Source: a gamma proteobacterium symbiont of Stewartia floridana
Lineage (GTDB): Bacteria > Pseudomonadota > Gammaproteobacteria > Chromatiales > Chromatiaceae
Reading direction: 5' to 3'
Length of the DNA stretch: 64,000 nucleotides
Assembly: GCA_003676145.1 (NCBI GenBank)
Contig: NAUB01000024.1
Coordinates: forward strand, 310,001 to 374,000
In this document: in pieces, positions 52,587-63,077 of the stretch
Layout of the letters: every line of letters begins with the position of its first letter
Position numbering within the stretch: the stretch's first letter is position 1
The notes under the pieces: generated by a model
What the model saw: the letters and a program-made list of their open reading frames with translations, nothing else
The model's database searches: none
Told to the model about the DNA's origin: nothing
Position numbers and translations under genes: made by a program

Positions 52587-54913
52587 TGAACCTGCTGCGC
52601 AACGCATCAATCAAACAAAAAATTGAGGCGATCATTCTCGCCACTGCGGCCTCTGTGCTGTTGCTCAGTCTGTTTCTGTTTATGATTCTGGAGATCACCT
52701 CGACTCACGATGAAACCGTCTCAAGGCTACAGACACTGGCAAGGGTGTTAGGCGCCAACAGCAGCGCAGCGATTACTTTTCGTGACGACCAGGCTGCTGA
52801 GGAGATTCTCTCAACCCTGGCCACACAAAGCGATGTTGTCAGTGCGAAAATACTTAATTTGAATCGAACCCCATTTGCAAAGTATCAAAGCGCAGCAACT
52901 GCCCCGGATGAACAACATACCGACGCTTCGAATAGCTCTTTTGTGCTGTTTGGGTTTATTGAAGTCGAAGAGCCGATTGTGCTCGATGACGAGCTGATCG
53001 GCTATTTCGTTATCGTTGGCGATATGAGTAATGCCCGATCAGTATTGATTCAACAGGCACTCCTGATACTTGGTGTTTTCATTGTCTCCATGCTTTTTGC
53101 TTTGCTGCTCTCCAATCGATTTCAAAAAATCGTCTCTGCCCCAGCCAAACAGCTGTTAACCACCATAGAAGCCATTACAGCAGACCAGGATTTCAGCCGT
53201 CGTGCGATACGGGTTAGTAATGACGAACTGGGTACACTGGTTGATGAGTTCAACATCATGCTGAATAAAATCGAGCAATATGACCGGGACTTGAATGCAT
53301 ACCAACAGGATCTGGAACAACTGGTTGCAGAACGCACACAGGAATTGGAATGGGCAAAAGAAGGAGCAGAAGCGGCCAGCCAGGCAAAAAGCGATTTTCT
53401 GGCAACCATGAGCCACGAAATTCGTACCCCAATGAGCGGTGTCATCGGCTTTGCTCACTTGCTTGAGAAAACCAGACTGGATGATCAACAAACAGACTAT
53501 CTGCGTATCATAACCAGCTCCGCAAACTCTCTGCTCGATATCATCGACGACATTCTTGACTTCTCAAAAATGGAAGCCGGTAAGGTAAAGCTGGAAAACA
53601 GTAATTTCGTCCTGGAATCGATGATCAAGAGCGTGCAGGTTCTGTTTACCCCCAAAGCACTGGAAAAGGGTTTAAAACTGGTCACCTATGTGGCCCATGA
53701 CATACCCCCTGTCCTGTACGGCGATTCAACACGATTGAGACAGATCTTAATCAACCTGGTGGGTAACGCCATCAAATTCACCGACCAGGGTCAGGTCACC
53801 ATCAATATTGAGAAGCAGCGACAGAAAAATGAGCGAATTGCCCTCACCATCAGAATCCGTGATACCGGAATCGGCATAGCGCAGGAACAGCAGGAACAAC
53901 TCTTTCAGCCGTTTCAGCAAGCCGACGGATCATTGACCCGGCACTATGGAGGTACCGGTTTGGGTCTGGTAATCGCCAAACGCCTGATCCACCTGATGGG
54001 CGGCAGCATCTCTCTGAAGAGTGCTCCCGACAAAGGATCGGAGTTCACCATCACCATCTACCTGTCGCTCCCTCAGAAAGAGAAGATGGAGAACATGTCG
54101 GTCATCGATCACTCGGATGAAGTGAAAGCTGCATCATTGGAGCCACATGGTTCACTGCTTAAAAATATGAAGATCCTGGTGGTAGACGACAGTAACGTCA
54201 ATCTGATGCTGGCCAAGACATTGCTGCTCAACGAAGGGGCGGAAGTGGTGGCTGTATACAGTGCCATAGAGGCAATGGAGAGAATCTCTGAAATCAATTT
54301 CGATCTGATTCTGATGGACCTCGAGATGCCCGTTATGAGCGGTATCGAAGCAGCCATTCAGTTGAGGCAACCCAACTCAGCCACGGAAAACATACCGATC
54401 ATTGCTGTGACCGCCCATGTGCTGCCAGAAAAACGTAAGGAGGTGGCCGATGCAGGAATGAATGACCTGCTGCCAAAACCCTACCTGCCTGAGCAGTTAT
54501 ACGGCATCATCGCAAAATGGTGCAAGAACATTAACTATCAAAACTCAACCGGCCAACGAAAGCACAATCTGCAAACGGGCAACCCAATCTATGACCGTGA
54601 TACAGCCCTGGCCAGTGTGGCGGGAAACGAAAAGGCCGCTCGCCTGATCCTGAAAGAGTTTTTAGCCATGCTGCCGGAAATATCCGATGTCATGCAACAG
54701 GCTTCACTGAAAAAGGATAAGGCCGCGCTCTATCAGGCGGTACACAAACTGGCGGGATCCGCGAGCAACAGCGGAGCCACATCGATCCATGCCAAAGCCA
54801 TGTACCTGAAGTCGATCATGAAACGTGAAAATCAACCGGAAGCACAGATTGACGATGAACTCTCGCAGCTATTGGCTCACATCGAAAGCTTTTCAGATCA
54901 TTTCAAAGCCTGA
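52586..54913 (+). CDS. Hybrid histidine kinase with CHASE8-like, HAMP, REC and HPt domains
   Basis: The product is 775 residues. Order: TM1 (about 15-36), a periplasmic CHASE8-type domain, TM2 (about 155-175), HAMP, coiled coil, HisKA with '[15 protein letters not shown]' (phospho-His near 276), HATPase with '[20 protein letters not shown]' and 'GGTGLGL', a receiver domain with 'KILVVDDSN' and '[10 protein letters not shown]' (phospho-Asp), and a C-terminal HPt with '[10 protein letters not shown]'. All phosphorelay residues are present. The output regulator is not encoded nearby. The sensor domain is probably gated by the YfiR-like protein encoded just upstream, and perhaps by the TonB receptor. 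Confidence 0.87.
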   Translation: MNLLRNASIKQKIEAIILATAASVLLLSLFLFMILEITSTHDETVSRLQTLARVLGANSSAAITFRDDQAAEEILSTLATQSDVVSAKILNLNRTPFAKYQSAATAPDEQHTDASNSSFVLFGFIEVEEPIVLDDELIGYFVIVGDMSNARSVLIQQALLILGVFIVSMLFALLLSNRFQKIVSAPAKQLLTTIEAITADQDFSRRAIRVSNDELGTLVDEFNIMLNKIEQYDRDLNAYQQDLEQLVAERTQELEWAKEGAEAASQAKSDFLATMSHEIRTPMSGVIGFAHLLEKTRLDDQQTDYLRIITSSANSLLDIIDDILDFSKMEAGKVKLENSNFVLESMIKSVQVLFTPKALEKGLKLVTYVAHDIPPVLYGDSTRLRQILINLVGNAIKFTDQGQVTINIEKQRQKNERIALTIRIRDTGIGIAQEQQEQLFQPFQQADGSLTRHYGGTGLGLVIAKRLIHLMGGSISLKSAPDKGSEFTITIYLSLPQKEKMENMSVIDHSDEVKAASLEPHGSLLKNMKILVVDDSNVNLMLAKTLLLNEGAEVVAVYSAIEAMERISEINFDLILMDLEMPVMSGIEAAIQLRQPNSATENIPIIAVTAHVLPEKRKEVADAGMNDLLPKPYLPEQLYGIIAKWCKNINYQNSTGQRKHNLQTGNPIYDRDTALASVAGNEKAARLILKEFLAMLPEISDVMQQASLKKDKAALYQAVHKLAGSASNSGATSIHAKAMYLKSIMKRENQPEAQIDDELSQLLAHIESFSDHFKA

Positions 54914-54966
54914 GAGATAAGCGGTCCAAACACCGGAAGAAATTGGACCACCCTAAGAGATTAACC

Positions 54967-55048
54967 GCCAATGAACGCTAGTCACCGCAATTCTTCGCTA
55001 ATAAACTCCGCTGTATAAAGTATTTCGTGGTGACTGGTGTACATTGGC
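54967..55048. repeat. 82-bp palindromic element
   Basis: GCCAATGAACGCTAGTCACC (54967-54986) is repeated in reverse at 55029-55048 with three mismatches, around a 42-bp centre. The AATGAACGC core is shared with the ends of the 177-bp element at 27757-27933, suggesting related dispersed repeats. Confidence 0.5.
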
Positions 55049-55083
55049 AGATTATCCCCTTAAGTTAAGTGGCTGTTTATCGA

Positions 55084-55482
55084 TTACCAGCCCTTGTTCT
55101 GATGTGCATATCGATCGTGATAGATCACGTAGCGCTCCAGATCGTTATGCTTATACTCCCAGATTCTATCACTCAGTCTGTCGAGTTTTCGGCTCAACCG
55201 CTTGAACTCCTTTCGGGAGAGATAGCCATCCTCTTGATACTCTCGAGACAATCTTCTAATTTTTCTGTGTTTTTTCTTTAATTGCTTACTCTCCTTGTAG
55301 CTAAGGCTATGTTGATCAACACCCCGCTGTATGCGTCGATGCTGACGATCCAAGCGCTGGTCAATTCTTTCCACCCATTCGTGATCGCAAGCTCTCTGTC
55401 GATCCGTATGGCCAGCCAAGGCTGGACCGGTAATGATCAGACTCAATGTGGTGGCAACAACCAGTTTGTGGATTGCGTTCAT
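55084..55482 (-). CDS. Small exported basic protein, helical
   Basis: The product has 132 residues with a Sec signal peptide (cleaved near ALA-GH). The mature part is very rich in Arg, Lys, His and Asp ('RIDQRLDRQHRRIQRGVDQH', 'LSRKEFKRLSRKLDRLSDRI'), with helix-rich repeated units that resemble a family of uncharacterised periplasmic proteins. A metal-binding or stress-related role like that of Spy/CpxP proteins can be imagined, but their motif is absent. It is monocistronic. Confidence 0.6.
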   Translation of the reverse strand: MNAIHKLVVATTLSLIITGPALAGHTDRQRACDHEWVERIDQRLDRQHRRIQRGVDQHSLSYKESKQLKKKHRKIRRLSREYQEDGYLSRKEFKRLSRKLDRLSDRIWEYKHNDLERYVIYHDRYAHQNKGW

Positions 55483-55702
55483 CAGATGTCTCCTGTGATC
55501 TTTTGCTTTGTTTCGAGTTCAGCATAATCGGGGCTTACTGAACGGAAACTGAACAGACCGGGAAGACCGGGATTTCAGTGAACCAGGCCTCACTGGCAAG
55601 ATTGGGACTAGTATGCGGGTCACCTATTCGATATGCTTTTTTCTCACTGATTGTTTGATTTGATGCGGATTTCCCGCGAGATAGGTTAGGCCTTTAACTC
55701 TA

Positions 55703-56326
55703 ATGAAGTTCTATATCGTTTCACTGCTCTGCAGCTGTCTGCTCTGTGTCAGTTTGTCTGCCCATGCCGAGACCCGTTATGTCACAGATGAACTGAATCT
55801 ATCTCTCTATGAACTGATCAACTCCAAAGGCAAGCTTTTAAAACGCCTCAAAAGCGGAACTGAGCTGGAATTACTCAGTGAAGAGGGTTTTTTCGCCGAA
55901 GTACGAACAAAAGACGGCACGGTCGGTTGGACCAAAGCCGGTTTTTTGATCAAATCCAAACCTGCCCGTACCCTTGTGATCGAGCTGACCGATGAAAACA
56001 GCGAGCTGAAGGAGCGTTTGCAGACAAAGGAACAACAGCTCAGTGAGACAGAAAAGCTGCTCAATAGTCTGAAAAGCCAGGAACAGCAAGCCAATACCGA
56101 ACTACAGGATCAGTTGGAAAATACCGAGGGAATCGTTGCGGCTCTGGATCGTATTCAGCAGGAGAACGAGAGTCTCAGAGCGCAGCAGGGGGAGTTTGGA
56201 ACCATGCTCCCGCTGAAATGGGGGCTGATTGCATCTGCGATCACTTTCATTGTGGGCATAGTCGCCGGGATTGCCCTATTCGACTATCGCAGCCGTAGAC
56301 GCCACGGCGGTTTCAGAATCTACTGA
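55703..56326 (+). CDS. YgiM-like SH3-domain membrane protein
   Basis: The product is 207 residues: Sec signal peptide (cleaved near AHA-ET), a bacterial SH3 domain at about 25-90 ('LNLSLYELINSKGKLLKRLK', 'GTVGWTKAGFLIK'), a coiled coil (about 95-160) and a C-terminal membrane helix ('LIASAITFIVGIVAGIALF') with a basic tail. This is the TIGR04211/YgiM layout. The domain should face the periplasm and touch peptidoglycan. It is convergent with the sigma-54 activator gene. Confidence 0.83.
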   Translation: MKFYIVSLLCSCLLCVSLSAHAETRYVTDELNLSLYELINSKGKLLKRLKSGTELELLSEEGFFAEVRTKDGTVGWTKAGFLIKSKPARTLVIELTDENSELKERLQTKEQQLSETEKLLNSLKSQEQQANTELQDQLENTEGIVAALDRIQQENESLRAQQGEFGTMLPLKWGLIASAITFIVGIVAGIALFDYRSRRRHGGFRIY

Positions 56327-56350
56327 GACCGACTGGACCACCAGGCCCGG

Positions 56351-57298
56351 TTAACAATCGATCGCGTATTTCTTCATCCTGTAGAGCAGTGTATCCCGGG
56401 TGAGGCCAAGCAGGCGAGCCGCCTTGCTGCGGTTACCCAGCGTTTTGGAGAGCGCCTGTTCAATCAGGTCTGCTTCAAGCTGATCCATGCTCAACCCCTG
56501 TTCCGGCAGGACAAACCCACCTTCCTTGACCGCACTCCGTTTTACCTGAGTTCGGAACTCATTCGGCAGATTTTCAACTTCGACTTTTCTGCCTGAGAAG
56601 AGAATCAGCATACGTTCAGCAAAATTCTTCAATTCGCGAACATTTCCAGGCCAAGGATAGGCGTTCAAAGTCTTCAACACCTGCCTGCTGTAGATCGGCG
56701 CACGCAGATTGTAACTTTTGGAGAGCTCAAAGGTCAGCCCGTTGAGCAACAATTCCATATCGCCGGCACGCTCACGCAGGGGCGGCAGCTCCAATGGAAC
56801 CACATTCAGGCGATAATAGAGATCACTTCGGAATGTTCCCTCATCAAGGGATTTGGAGAGGTCTCGATTGGTTGCGGCAATGATTCGCACATCGACCCGC
56901 TGGTTGTTGGCCCGGCCAACCATCTGACATTCGCCGGTCTCAAGAAAGCGCAACAGCTTTGCCTGTACGCTGAGTGGCAATTCACCGATCTCGTCCAGAA
57001 ACAGAGTGCCGCCCTGTGCCGCCTGAACCTTACCCATACTGTCAGAGGTCGCTCCGGTATAAGCACCTTTGCGATGACCAAACAGCTCGCTCTCGGCCAA
57101 CTGGGTGGGCAGCGCAGCACAATTCACCGTGACAAAAGGCTTATTGCACCGACGACTGTTATCGTGCAGTGCCTGAGCAAGCAACTCCTTGCCAGTACCA
57201 CTTTCGCCGGTCACCAGCACAGTTGCATCTGTGGCAGAGACAATTCGCATGGCGCGAAGCAGGGTTTGAAATTCCGGGGCCTTTCCGATCATATCCAT
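56351..57298 (-). CDS. Sigma-54 activator lacking a sensor domain
   Basis: The product is 315 residues and starts directly with the AAA+ domain: Walker A 'GESGTGKE', the sigma-54 contact loop 'GAYTGA' (Phe replaced by Tyr, as in several active members), Walker B 'TLFLDEIGEL', and the arginine-finger region 'FRSDLYYRLNVVPLELPPLR'. A Fis-type helix-turn-helix closes the protein ('LGNRSKAARLLGLTRDTLLY'). No receiver, GAF or PAS domain precedes it, so it resembles PspF. Control must come from a separate protein or from expression level. Target promoters are unknown. Confidence 0.85.
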   Translation of the reverse strand: MDMIGKAPEFQTLLRAMRIVSATDATVLVTGESGTGKELLAQALHDNSRRCNKPFVTVNCAALPTQLAESELFGHRKGAYTGATSDSMGKVQAAQGGTLFLDEIGELPLSVQAKLLRFLETGECQMVGRANNQRVDVRIIAATNRDLSKSLDEGTFRSDLYYRLNVVPLELPPLRERAGDMELLLNGLTFELSKSYNLRAPIYSRQVLKTLNAYPWPGNVRELKNFAERMLILFSGRKVEVENLPNEFRTQVKRSAVKEGGFVLPEQGLSMDQLEADLIEQALSKTLGNRSKAARLLGLTRDTLLYRMKKYAIDC

Positions 57299-57441
57299 CT
57301 CCTCTACAAGCCGGTCTATTCTAAAACACTTTTTTGCGTGAGGAAAATAACAATGACCAAACAGACAGGAATACTGCTAACCTGCTGAAAATAGAGGATT
57401 TTTTACCTCTCAATAATAGGAAAAAGAGTTGTTTTCAGCGG

Positions 57442-58371
57442 TTAGTTATAGAGTTCGCGGACAATCTCCAGAAATCGCTTGGCCTGGGGCGACAGAAACT
57501 TGCCCCGCCTGAGCACGATGCCGTAGCTCCGATCAGGGAAATAGTCACCCAACGGGATGGTCGCCACTTGCTCCTCCCCAGTCAGACAGACATCGGTGAC
57601 AATCGAGATACCAAGGCCGATCTCCACATATTTTTTGATCACTTCCCAACCCCCTGCTTCCAGGGTCACGTTATAACTGGCGTTGTGCTGTTTGAACACC
57701 AGATCAACCATCCGCCAGGTGCTCAGGTGGTGGGGCGGCAGGATCAAACCATATGGGCTGATATCGTGCAGCCGAATCTGCTCTTTCTTGGCCAAGGGAT
57801 GATCCTGGGGAGTAATCAGTACCGGTGCATAGTTGACCACCGGTTGATAGGTTACATCATCCGGAATCTCGATCATCGAGCCAATGGCGAGATCGGTCTC
57901 ATCCGCCCTGAGCATGGCCATGCCGTCTCGGCCGGTCACATTGTGCAGCTTTACCCGTATGCCTGGATATCGCTCAGCAAATCGGCGAATCGGCTCGGGC
58001 AGGATGTAGAGAATGGTGGACTCACCAGCGGCGATATTCAGTTCACCGCTCTCCAGTTTTCCGCAGGAGGCGGAGAAGGTCTCCTGAAGTTTGTCCATAC
58101 CTTCGACCAGGGGCTGAGAGAGCTTGTAGAGCGTCTCACCTTCCGGGGTGAGCTTGATCTTCGGCCCCCGCCGCTCAAACAGCACGGTCTCCAGCTCCCG
58201 CTCCAGGGCTTGTATCTGCAGTGACACAGTAGGTTGACTCAAATAGAGTCGCTCTGCCGCTTCGCTGATGGATCCCGTTTGCGCCGCATGGCAAAAGGCC
58301 CTCAACTGCTTTAGTCGGTTTTGTTTATAATGAATTTGTGGGGTGCCAGCCATTTTCGTCACTCGAAGCAT
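57442..58371 (-). CDS. CysB-like LysR-family regulator
   Basis: The product is 309 residues from the ATG at 58371; an ATG at 58353 with better spacing to a GAGTGA sequence is also possible. The helix-turn-helix 'LKQLRAFCHAAQTGSISEAA' then 'ERLYLSQPTVSLQIQALERE' is standard, and the effector domain text ('AAGESTILYILPEPIRRFAE', 'ADLAIG'-like regions) resembles CysB/Cbl-type and CbbR-type regulators. Sulfur or carbon-fixation control would suit the organism, but the ligand cannot be read from sequence. It stands between the activator gene and a divergent pentapeptide-repeat gene. Confidence 0.8.
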   Translation of the reverse strand: MLRVTKMAGTPQIHYKQNRLKQLRAFCHAAQTGSISEAAERLYLSQPTVSLQIQALERELETVLFERRGPKIKLTPEGETLYKLSQPLVEGMDKLQETFSASCGKLESGELNIAAGESTILYILPEPIRRFAERYPGIRVKLHNVTGRDGMAMLRADETDLAIGSMIEIPDDVTYQPVVNYAPVLITPQDHPLAKKEQIRLHDISPYGLILPPHHLSTWRMVDLVFKQHNASYNVTLEAGGWEVIKKYVEIGLGISIVTDVCLTGEEQVATIPLGDYFPDRSYGIVLRRGKFLSPQAKRFLEIVRELYN

Positions 58372-58515
58372 TAATATTTCCAATACTAGATGCAGAGTGC
58401 GTTAAGATCAACAATAAATACATACATCGTTAATATCGGCTCCTCGCATCTATGAACTAAATTATCACTTTGAGAATTCCAAAAACCCGAAACGATTTGA
58501 TTGAAAGAGGTCGCC

Positions 58516-58857
58516 ATGGCACACCGAGAGCTTAGTCAGGATCCCATGTATCAGCTGTTGAAACATGGACAGGTCGAGGAGTTCAATGAGCGGCGGGCAG
58601 CAGGCGAGGAGTGCAGCCTGGAGAGCGCCGACCTGCGCGGTGTGGATTTGAGAAACCTGGATGCCAGAGGCCTGAACATGGCCGACGCCTATCTGCGTCA
58701 TGCGGATCTGCGAGGGGTAGACTTGAGACAGACGATACTCGAAGGCGCCAGCATCAATAGCGCAAAGATCTCAGGAACTTACTTCCCGGCATCCATATCG
58801 GCTGAAGAGATTACCCTGTCACTGGTTCACGGTACCCGACTGCGGGTAAGCGGATGA
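58516..58857 (+). CDS. Pentapeptide-repeat protein
   Basis: The product has 113 residues from the ATG at 58516, which follows GAGG at 6-7 nt. Residues about 35-95 consist of A(D/N)Lxx repeats: 'SADLRGVDLRNLDARGLNMA' and 'HADLRGVDLRQTILEGASIN'. These form a right-handed quadrilateral beta helix. Function is open; most such proteins bind partner proteins. It is convergent with tatC, with only 1 bp between the stops. Confidence 0.8.
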   Translation: MAHRELSQDPMYQLLKHGQVEEFNERRAAGEECSLESADLRGVDLRNLDARGLNMADAYLRHADLRGVDLRQTILEGASINSAKISGTYFPASISAEEITLSLVHGTRLRVSG

Positions 58858-58858
58858 T

Positions 58859-59980
58859 TCAATCCTCGGAATCGAGCTGAGCCAGGATGTTTCTGGCCAC
58901 CATGCGCTGATCTGAATTGCCATCCTGAAGGATCTCGTAGAGCAGCTCTCGCGCCTGCTCCAGGTCACCAGCCGCCCGATACTGCTGCACCTGTTGGAGC
59001 TTGGTCTCAACCGGAGACTGGCTCTGCGCCGGCTCAGCCGGTGCACTCTCCTCATCGGCTTCGATGGCGTCCAGCTCCTCTTCCATCTCCTCATCGGTCA
59101 TGGGGACGAATCGATCGGGATCGACATAGGCACTGGCCGGATCGATATCACTCCCCACAGGTGCTTCGGCCGGCTCCAGCGGCGCCTCTTCCACTGCCTC
59201 TGAGGTGGTTTCTACGGCCGCAGTTTCGGACTCCTCATCGGGCTTCTTCACAAACCCTTTGGAGAAGATCACACCCAGCTCGAACAGCACCCACATCGGC
59301 AGTGCCAGCAGGGTTTGGGAGATCACATCGGGGGGGGTGAGGAACATGCCCACCACAAAGGCACCAACAATCACATAGGGACGCTTATGACGCAGTTTTT
59401 CCGGTGTGGTGATGCCAAGCCACACCAGAATGATGGTAGCGATAGGCACTTCGAAGGCCACACCGAAGGCAAAAAACAGGGTCATCACAAAATCGAGATA
59501 ACTGCCCATGTCGGTGGCCACCTCGACACCTTCCGGGGCGGTTCCGGCGAGGAAGGTGAAGACCAGGGGAAAGACCGCAAAGTAGGCAAACGCCATACCC
59601 AGATAGAACAGCAGCGTACTTGAGACCAGCAGCGGTACCACCATACGCTTTTCATGCCGGTAGAGTCCTGGCGCCACGAACGCCCAGAACTGGGACAGGA
59701 TGAAAGGTATGGCGATGAAGATGGCCAGCTGAAGACTCAGCTTGAAAGGAATCAGAAACGGATCGATGGGCTTGGTGGAGATCATGGTGCTGCCTTCCGG
59801 CAGGGCGGCGCGCATCGGTCCGGCAATCGCACTGTAGAGATCGTTGGCGAAGGGGAACAGCACCGCAAAAACCACCAATACCGCCAATACCATGCGCAGC
59901 ACACGATCACGGAGTTCGATCAGGTGCGAGACCAGCGGTTGCTCTTGATTGGTGGTTTCTGGGGAATTGGGTGCCGACAT
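58859..59980 (-). CDS. tatC: TatC with acidic, FimV-like C-terminal extension
   Basis: The product is 373 residues, about 120 more than usual. Residues 1-245 are a normal six-span TatC, the twin-arginine signal receptor ('[20 protein letters not shown]', '[20 protein letters not shown]'). After the last span a Glu/Ala-rich region runs to about 325, and the final 45 residues read '[20 protein letters not shown]' then '[19 protein letters not shown]', which is close to the C-terminal motif of FimV and to TPR-type repeats. The extension is cytoplasmic. It could recruit Tat substrates or assembly partners at the pole; that is inference. TatB stops right before its start. Confidence 0.88.
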   Translation of the reverse strand: MSAPNSPETTNQEQPLVSHLIELRDRVLRMVLAVLVVFAVLFPFANDLYSAIAGPMRAALPEGSTMISTKPIDPFLIPFKLSLQLAIFIAIPFILSQFWAFVAPGLYRHEKRMVVPLLVSSTLLFYLGMAFAYFAVFPLVFTFLAGTAPEGVEVATDMGSYLDFVMTLFFAFGVAFEVPIATIILVWLGITTPEKLRHKRPYVIVGAFVVGMFLTPPDVISQTLLALPMWVLFELGVIFSKGFVKKPDEESETAAVETTSEAVEEAPLEPAEAPVGSDIDPASAYVDPDRFVPMTDEEMEEELDAIEADEESAPAEPAQSQSPVETKLQQVQQYRAAGDLEQARELLYEILQDGNSDQRMVARNILAQLDSED

Positions 59981-60334
59981 CTATTCTGCTTGATTCGGTT
60001 TTTTATTCTCGGGGGCCTGTGCAGAGTCCACTTCATCCCGGGCCGCTTCAATCTGGCTCTCCGTACGCTGCTTGAACTGGGTCAGATCCTGTTTCGTCTC
60101 TTCCAGTATCTCATGTACAGGGTTGGCCATTTTTGCCTGTTTATCGAGGATATCCTTCAGCTCTTCCGCTTTGATCTCCTGATCGATATCAGCCTTTACA
60201 TTGGCGATGAAACGCCGGCCACGGCCCAGCCAATGGCCGGCTGTACGGGCCACTTTGGGTAAACGTTCGGGACCGATGACGATCAAGGCAACCAGTGCAA
60301 TAATCGTCAGCTCCCAGAAACCGACATCAAACAT
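59981..60334 (-). CDS. tatB: TatB
   Basis: The product is 117 residues. 'MFDVGFWELTIIALVALIVI' is the single membrane helix with the conserved Glu8-like residue, followed by 'GPERLPKVARTAGHWLGRGR', the amphipathic helix, and a charged tail. TatB joins TatC to recognise twin-arginine signals. Its stop codon directly abuts the tatC start, so the genes are coupled. Confidence 0.93.
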   Translation of the reverse strand: MFDVGFWELTIIALVALIVIGPERLPKVARTAGHWLGRGRRFIANVKADIDQEIKAEELKDILDKQAKMANPVHEILEETKQDLTQFKQRTESQIEAARDEVDSAQAPENKKPNQAE

Positions 60335-60373
60335 AGTGTGCTCTGTTCAGCTGTGGGTATGAATTAGGACGTT

Positions 60374-60616
60374 TTACTGCTTATCACGCTCTTTCGAGGT
60401 GACTTCGCCATCCACAACCGTTCCGGACTCGGACTGCTCGATCTGCTCTTTGGCCTTTGCCGACTCTTTCTCACCATCTTTCATGGCACCCTTGAAGCCT
60501 TTGATGGCACCACCCAGGTCAGAGCCGATGTTTTTCAGCCGTTTGGTTCCGAACAGCAACAGGACAATCGCCAGGATAATCAACAGTTGCCAGATACTGA
60601 TACCACCAAAACCCAT
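60374..60616 (-). CDS. tatA: TatA
   Basis: The product is 80 residues from the ATG at 60616, chosen for the GGAGGTGGAG sequence before it; a longer frame to 60649 is not needed. '[20 protein letters not shown]' is the membrane helix and '[20 protein letters not shown]' the amphipathic helix, both classical. TatA forms the translocation pore for folded proteins such as the aldo/keto reductase encoded at 33129-34064. The gene lies between hisE (156-bp gap) and tatB. Confidence 0.93.
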   Translation of the reverse strand: MGFGGISIWQLLIILAIVLLLFGTKRLKNIGSDLGGAIKGFKGAMKDGEKESAKAKEQIEQSESGTVVDGEVTSKERDKQ

Positions 60617-60772
60617 AATTTTCTCCACCTCCGGACATGCCGGTTTCATTTGAATGTAGCGCGGCTATTAAACCTGATCAGTCTCTGCGCGCCTAGTTTG
60701 TTTATTCAGTACAGCCCCGGAATGATACCTAAGAGTGCTCTCTCATACTAATGAGACAACAAACGGCTCCTG

Positions 60773-61099
60773 TCATGAGGCCGATTTGCCCCTTTGAGCC
60801 TTCTCTTCCAGTCCGGAGAGCCCAAAACGACGCTGCAACTCCTGCAGTACCAGATCGGGCCCCAGCCCCTGATGTGCCAGCAGTACCAGGGTATGAAACC
60901 ACAGATCCGCGATTTCATAGACAATTTTATCGGCATCTCCATCTTTCGCCGCCATCACGGTCTCGGTGGCCTCTTCGCCGATCTTCTTCAGGATCCCGTC
61001 GAGCCCTTTGTCGTAGAGCTTGGCCACGTAGGAGCTGTCCGGCGCCGCCTGCTTTCGCTCTTCGAGCACCTGTGCCAGTTGTTGCAGTAGATCACTCAT
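60773..61099 (-). CDS. hisE: Phosphoribosyl-ATP pyrophosphatase
   Basis: The 108-residue protein matches HisE: '[20 protein letters not shown]' then '[20 protein letters not shown]' and '[19 protein letters not shown]', with the metal-binding Glu and Asp residues of the MazG-like fold. It splits PR-ATP to PR-AMP and pyrophosphate, the second step of histidine synthesis. It follows hisI by 8 bp and is the last his gene before tatA. Confidence 0.94.
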   Translation of the reverse strand: MSDLLQQLAQVLEERKQAAPDSSYVAKLYDKGLDGILKKIGEEATETVMAAKDGDADKIVYEIADLWFHTLVLLAHQGLGPDLVLQELQRRFGLSGLEEKAQRGKSAS

Positions 61100-61107
61100 G
61101 CCTCAGC

Positions 61108-61488
61108 TCACTTGTAAATCTGCTTGGGGTCTTTCAGTACCGGCAGTATCTCCTGCCACTGATCGCCCTGCAATTCCCGGAAGAAACAGTTGTGTCTTCC
61201 TGTATGACAGGCAATTCCACCTTTTTGCTCAACCTCCAACAATACAACATCGCCGTCACAATCGAGGCGTATTGCATGCACAACCTGCTGATTTCCGGAC
61301 TCTTCCCCTTTATGCCAGAGTTTTTTTCGCGATCTGGACCAATACACGGCATGCCCGGTCTGCCTGGTCAGTTCCAGTGCTTCTGCATTCATCCAGGCCA
61401 TCATCAGAATCTTGCCGCTACCCGACTCCTGGGCAATCGCAGGCACCAGGCCATCCTGATCCCACTTGATCTGTTCGAGCCAGGTCAT
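61108..61488 (-). CDS. hisI: Phosphoribosyl-AMP cyclohydrolase
   Basis: The product is 126 residues. '[20 protein letters not shown]' and '[18 protein letters not shown]' are family signatures, and the zinc-binding cysteines occur in '[11 protein letters not shown]' and '[13 protein letters not shown]'. It opens the purine ring of PR-AMP in the third step of histidine synthesis. The start overlaps the stop of hisF by 4 nt (ATGA), and hisE is encoded separately, as usual in this group. Confidence 0.94.
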   Translation of the reverse strand: MTWLEQIKWDQDGLVPAIAQESGSGKILMMAWMNAEALELTRQTGHAVYWSRSRKKLWHKGEESGNQQVVHAIRLDCDGDVVLLEVEQKGGIACHTGRHNCFFRELQGDQWQEILPVLKDPKQIYK

Positions 61489-62255
61489 TGTCTTACCTCG
61501 ACACCCTGTTGATCCATAAACTGTTTTGCCTCACCGATGGAGTACTCGGCAAAGTGGAAGATACTCGCGGCCAATACCGCATCCGCACCACCCTTTTTGA
61601 CCCCATCCACCAGATGCTGCAACTCTCCGACACCGCCGGAGGCAATCACCGGGATCGGCACCGCCTCAACGATCGCCCGGGTCAACTCATTATCGAAGCC
61701 GATTTTGGTACCGTCACGATCCATACTGGTCAGCAGGATCTCCCCGGCACCGTAGTCACTCATCCGTTGCGCCCATTCGATGGCATCCAGGCCGGTGGGC
61801 TTGCGTCCGCCATGGGTGAATATCTCCCACTTCAGGGGTTCACCTTCAGCGCTGACCTTTTTCGCATCAATCGCCACCACGATGCACTGGGAGCCGAATC
61901 GATCGGTGGCCTGCTTGACGAACTCCGGGTTGAATACCGCTGCGGTGTTGATGGCGACCTTATCCGCGCCTGCGTTGAGCATCCTGCGGATATCCTCCTC
62001 GGTGCGTATCCCGCCGCCAACGGTCAGCGGGATGAAGACCTCACTGGCCACCTGTTCAACCACATGAACGATGGTCTCCCGGTTGTCGGAACTGGCGGTG
62101 ATGTCGAGGAAGGTGATCTCATCCGCACCCTCTTCGTTATAGCGCCGTGCCACCTCTACCGGATCCCCGGCATCCCGTATATCGACAAACTTTACCCCTT
62201 TCACCACGCGTCCCGCATCGACGTCGAGACAGGGAATAATTCGTTTCGCTAGCAT
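61485..62255 (-). CDS. hisF: Imidazole glycerol phosphate synthase, cyclase subunit
   Basis: The 256-residue (beta/alpha)8 barrel has '[20 protein letters not shown]' with the catalytic Asp11 equivalent, '[15 protein letters not shown]' and 'VVAIDAKKV' with the second Asp (Asp130 equivalent), and '[16 protein letters not shown]'. HisF accepts ammonia from HisH and makes IGP and AICAR. It is in the operon after hisA with a 15-bp gap. Confidence 0.96.
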   Translation of the reverse strand: MLAKRIIPCLDVDAGRVVKGVKFVDIRDAGDPVEVARRYNEEGADEITFLDITASSDNRETIVHVVEQVASEVFIPLTVGGGIRTEEDIRRMLNAGADKVAINTAAVFNPEFVKQATDRFGSQCIVVAIDAKKVSAEGEPLKWEIFTHGGRKPTGLDAIEWAQRMSDYGAGEILLTSMDRDGTKIGFDNELTRAIVEAVPIPVIASGGVGELQHLVDGVKKGGADAVLAASIFHFAEYSIGEAKQFMDQQGVEVRQ

Positions 62256-62270
62256 TCCGGTAGACCCTTG

Positions 62271-63011
62271 TTATGAACCCGTCAGTTGATCGGCCAGGCG
62301 CTGCCCTTCCGCCAGGTCCAGTGTACCCTCATAGATCGCCCGACCGGTGATGGCACCCATGATGTTGTCGGTTTGCGCCTGACAAAGGGCCTCGATGTCA
62401 CCAATATCGGTGATACCGCCGGAGGCGATGACCGGAATGGTGATCGCGTTGGCCAGATCCCTGGTGGCCTCCACATTCGGCCCGCTGAGCATGCCATCCC
62501 GCCCGATATCGGTGTAGACGATGGCTGAGACCCCGTCATCCTGAAAACGTCTGGAGAGTTCGGTGACTTCCTGATCGGTCACTTCCGCCCAGCCATTGAT
62601 CGCCACCATACCCTCTTTGGCATCCAGTCCGACAATCACATGACCGGGAAATTCACGACAGGCCCGGGCAACGAACTCAGGTTCCTTGACCGCCTGGGTT
62701 CCGATGATGCAATAGTCCACCCCGGCCTTCAGGTAGGCTTCGATGGTCGCTTCGTCGCGTATTCCGCCACCCACCTGGATCGGAAGATCCGGATAGGCAT
62801 TGCCAATTTCACGAATCGCGCTGCCATTCACCGGCTCACCGGCAAAGGCGCCATTCAGATCCACCAGATGGAGTCTTCGCCCACCAGCCTCAACCCATCG
62901 GGTTGCCATCTGCAAGGGGTTGTCGGAAAACACGGTATCGTCTTCCATGCGGCCCTGGCGTAAGCGCACACATTGGCCATCTTTAAGGTCTATTGCAGGT
63001 ATTAACAGCAC
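62271..63011 (-). CDS. hisA: ProFAR isomerase
   Basis: The 246-residue protein is a (beta/alpha)8 barrel: '[20 protein letters not shown]' carries the catalytic Asp, '[16 protein letters not shown]' and '[10 protein letters not shown]' follow, with the second Asp-region '[15 protein letters not shown]'. It isomerises ProFAR to PRFAR. It lies between hisH and hisF in operon order. Confidence 0.95.
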   Translation of the reverse strand: MLLIPAIDLKDGQCVRLRQGRMEDDTVFSDNPLQMATRWVEAGGRRLHLVDLNGAFAGEPVNGSAIREIGNAYPDLPIQVGGGIRDEATIEAYLKAGVDYCIIGTQAVKEPEFVARACREFPGHVIVGLDAKEGMVAINGWAEVTDQEVTELSRRFQDDGVSAIVYTDIGRDGMLSGPNVEATRDLANAITIPVIASGGITDIGDIEALCQAQTDNIMGAITGRAIYEGTLDLAEGQRLADQLTGS

Positions 63012-63077
63012 AAGCGATATCCTGATTGTTTGGTTACTTGATTCAGCCTATCCCAACTCAGCCGGGTGAGTTGGGTC

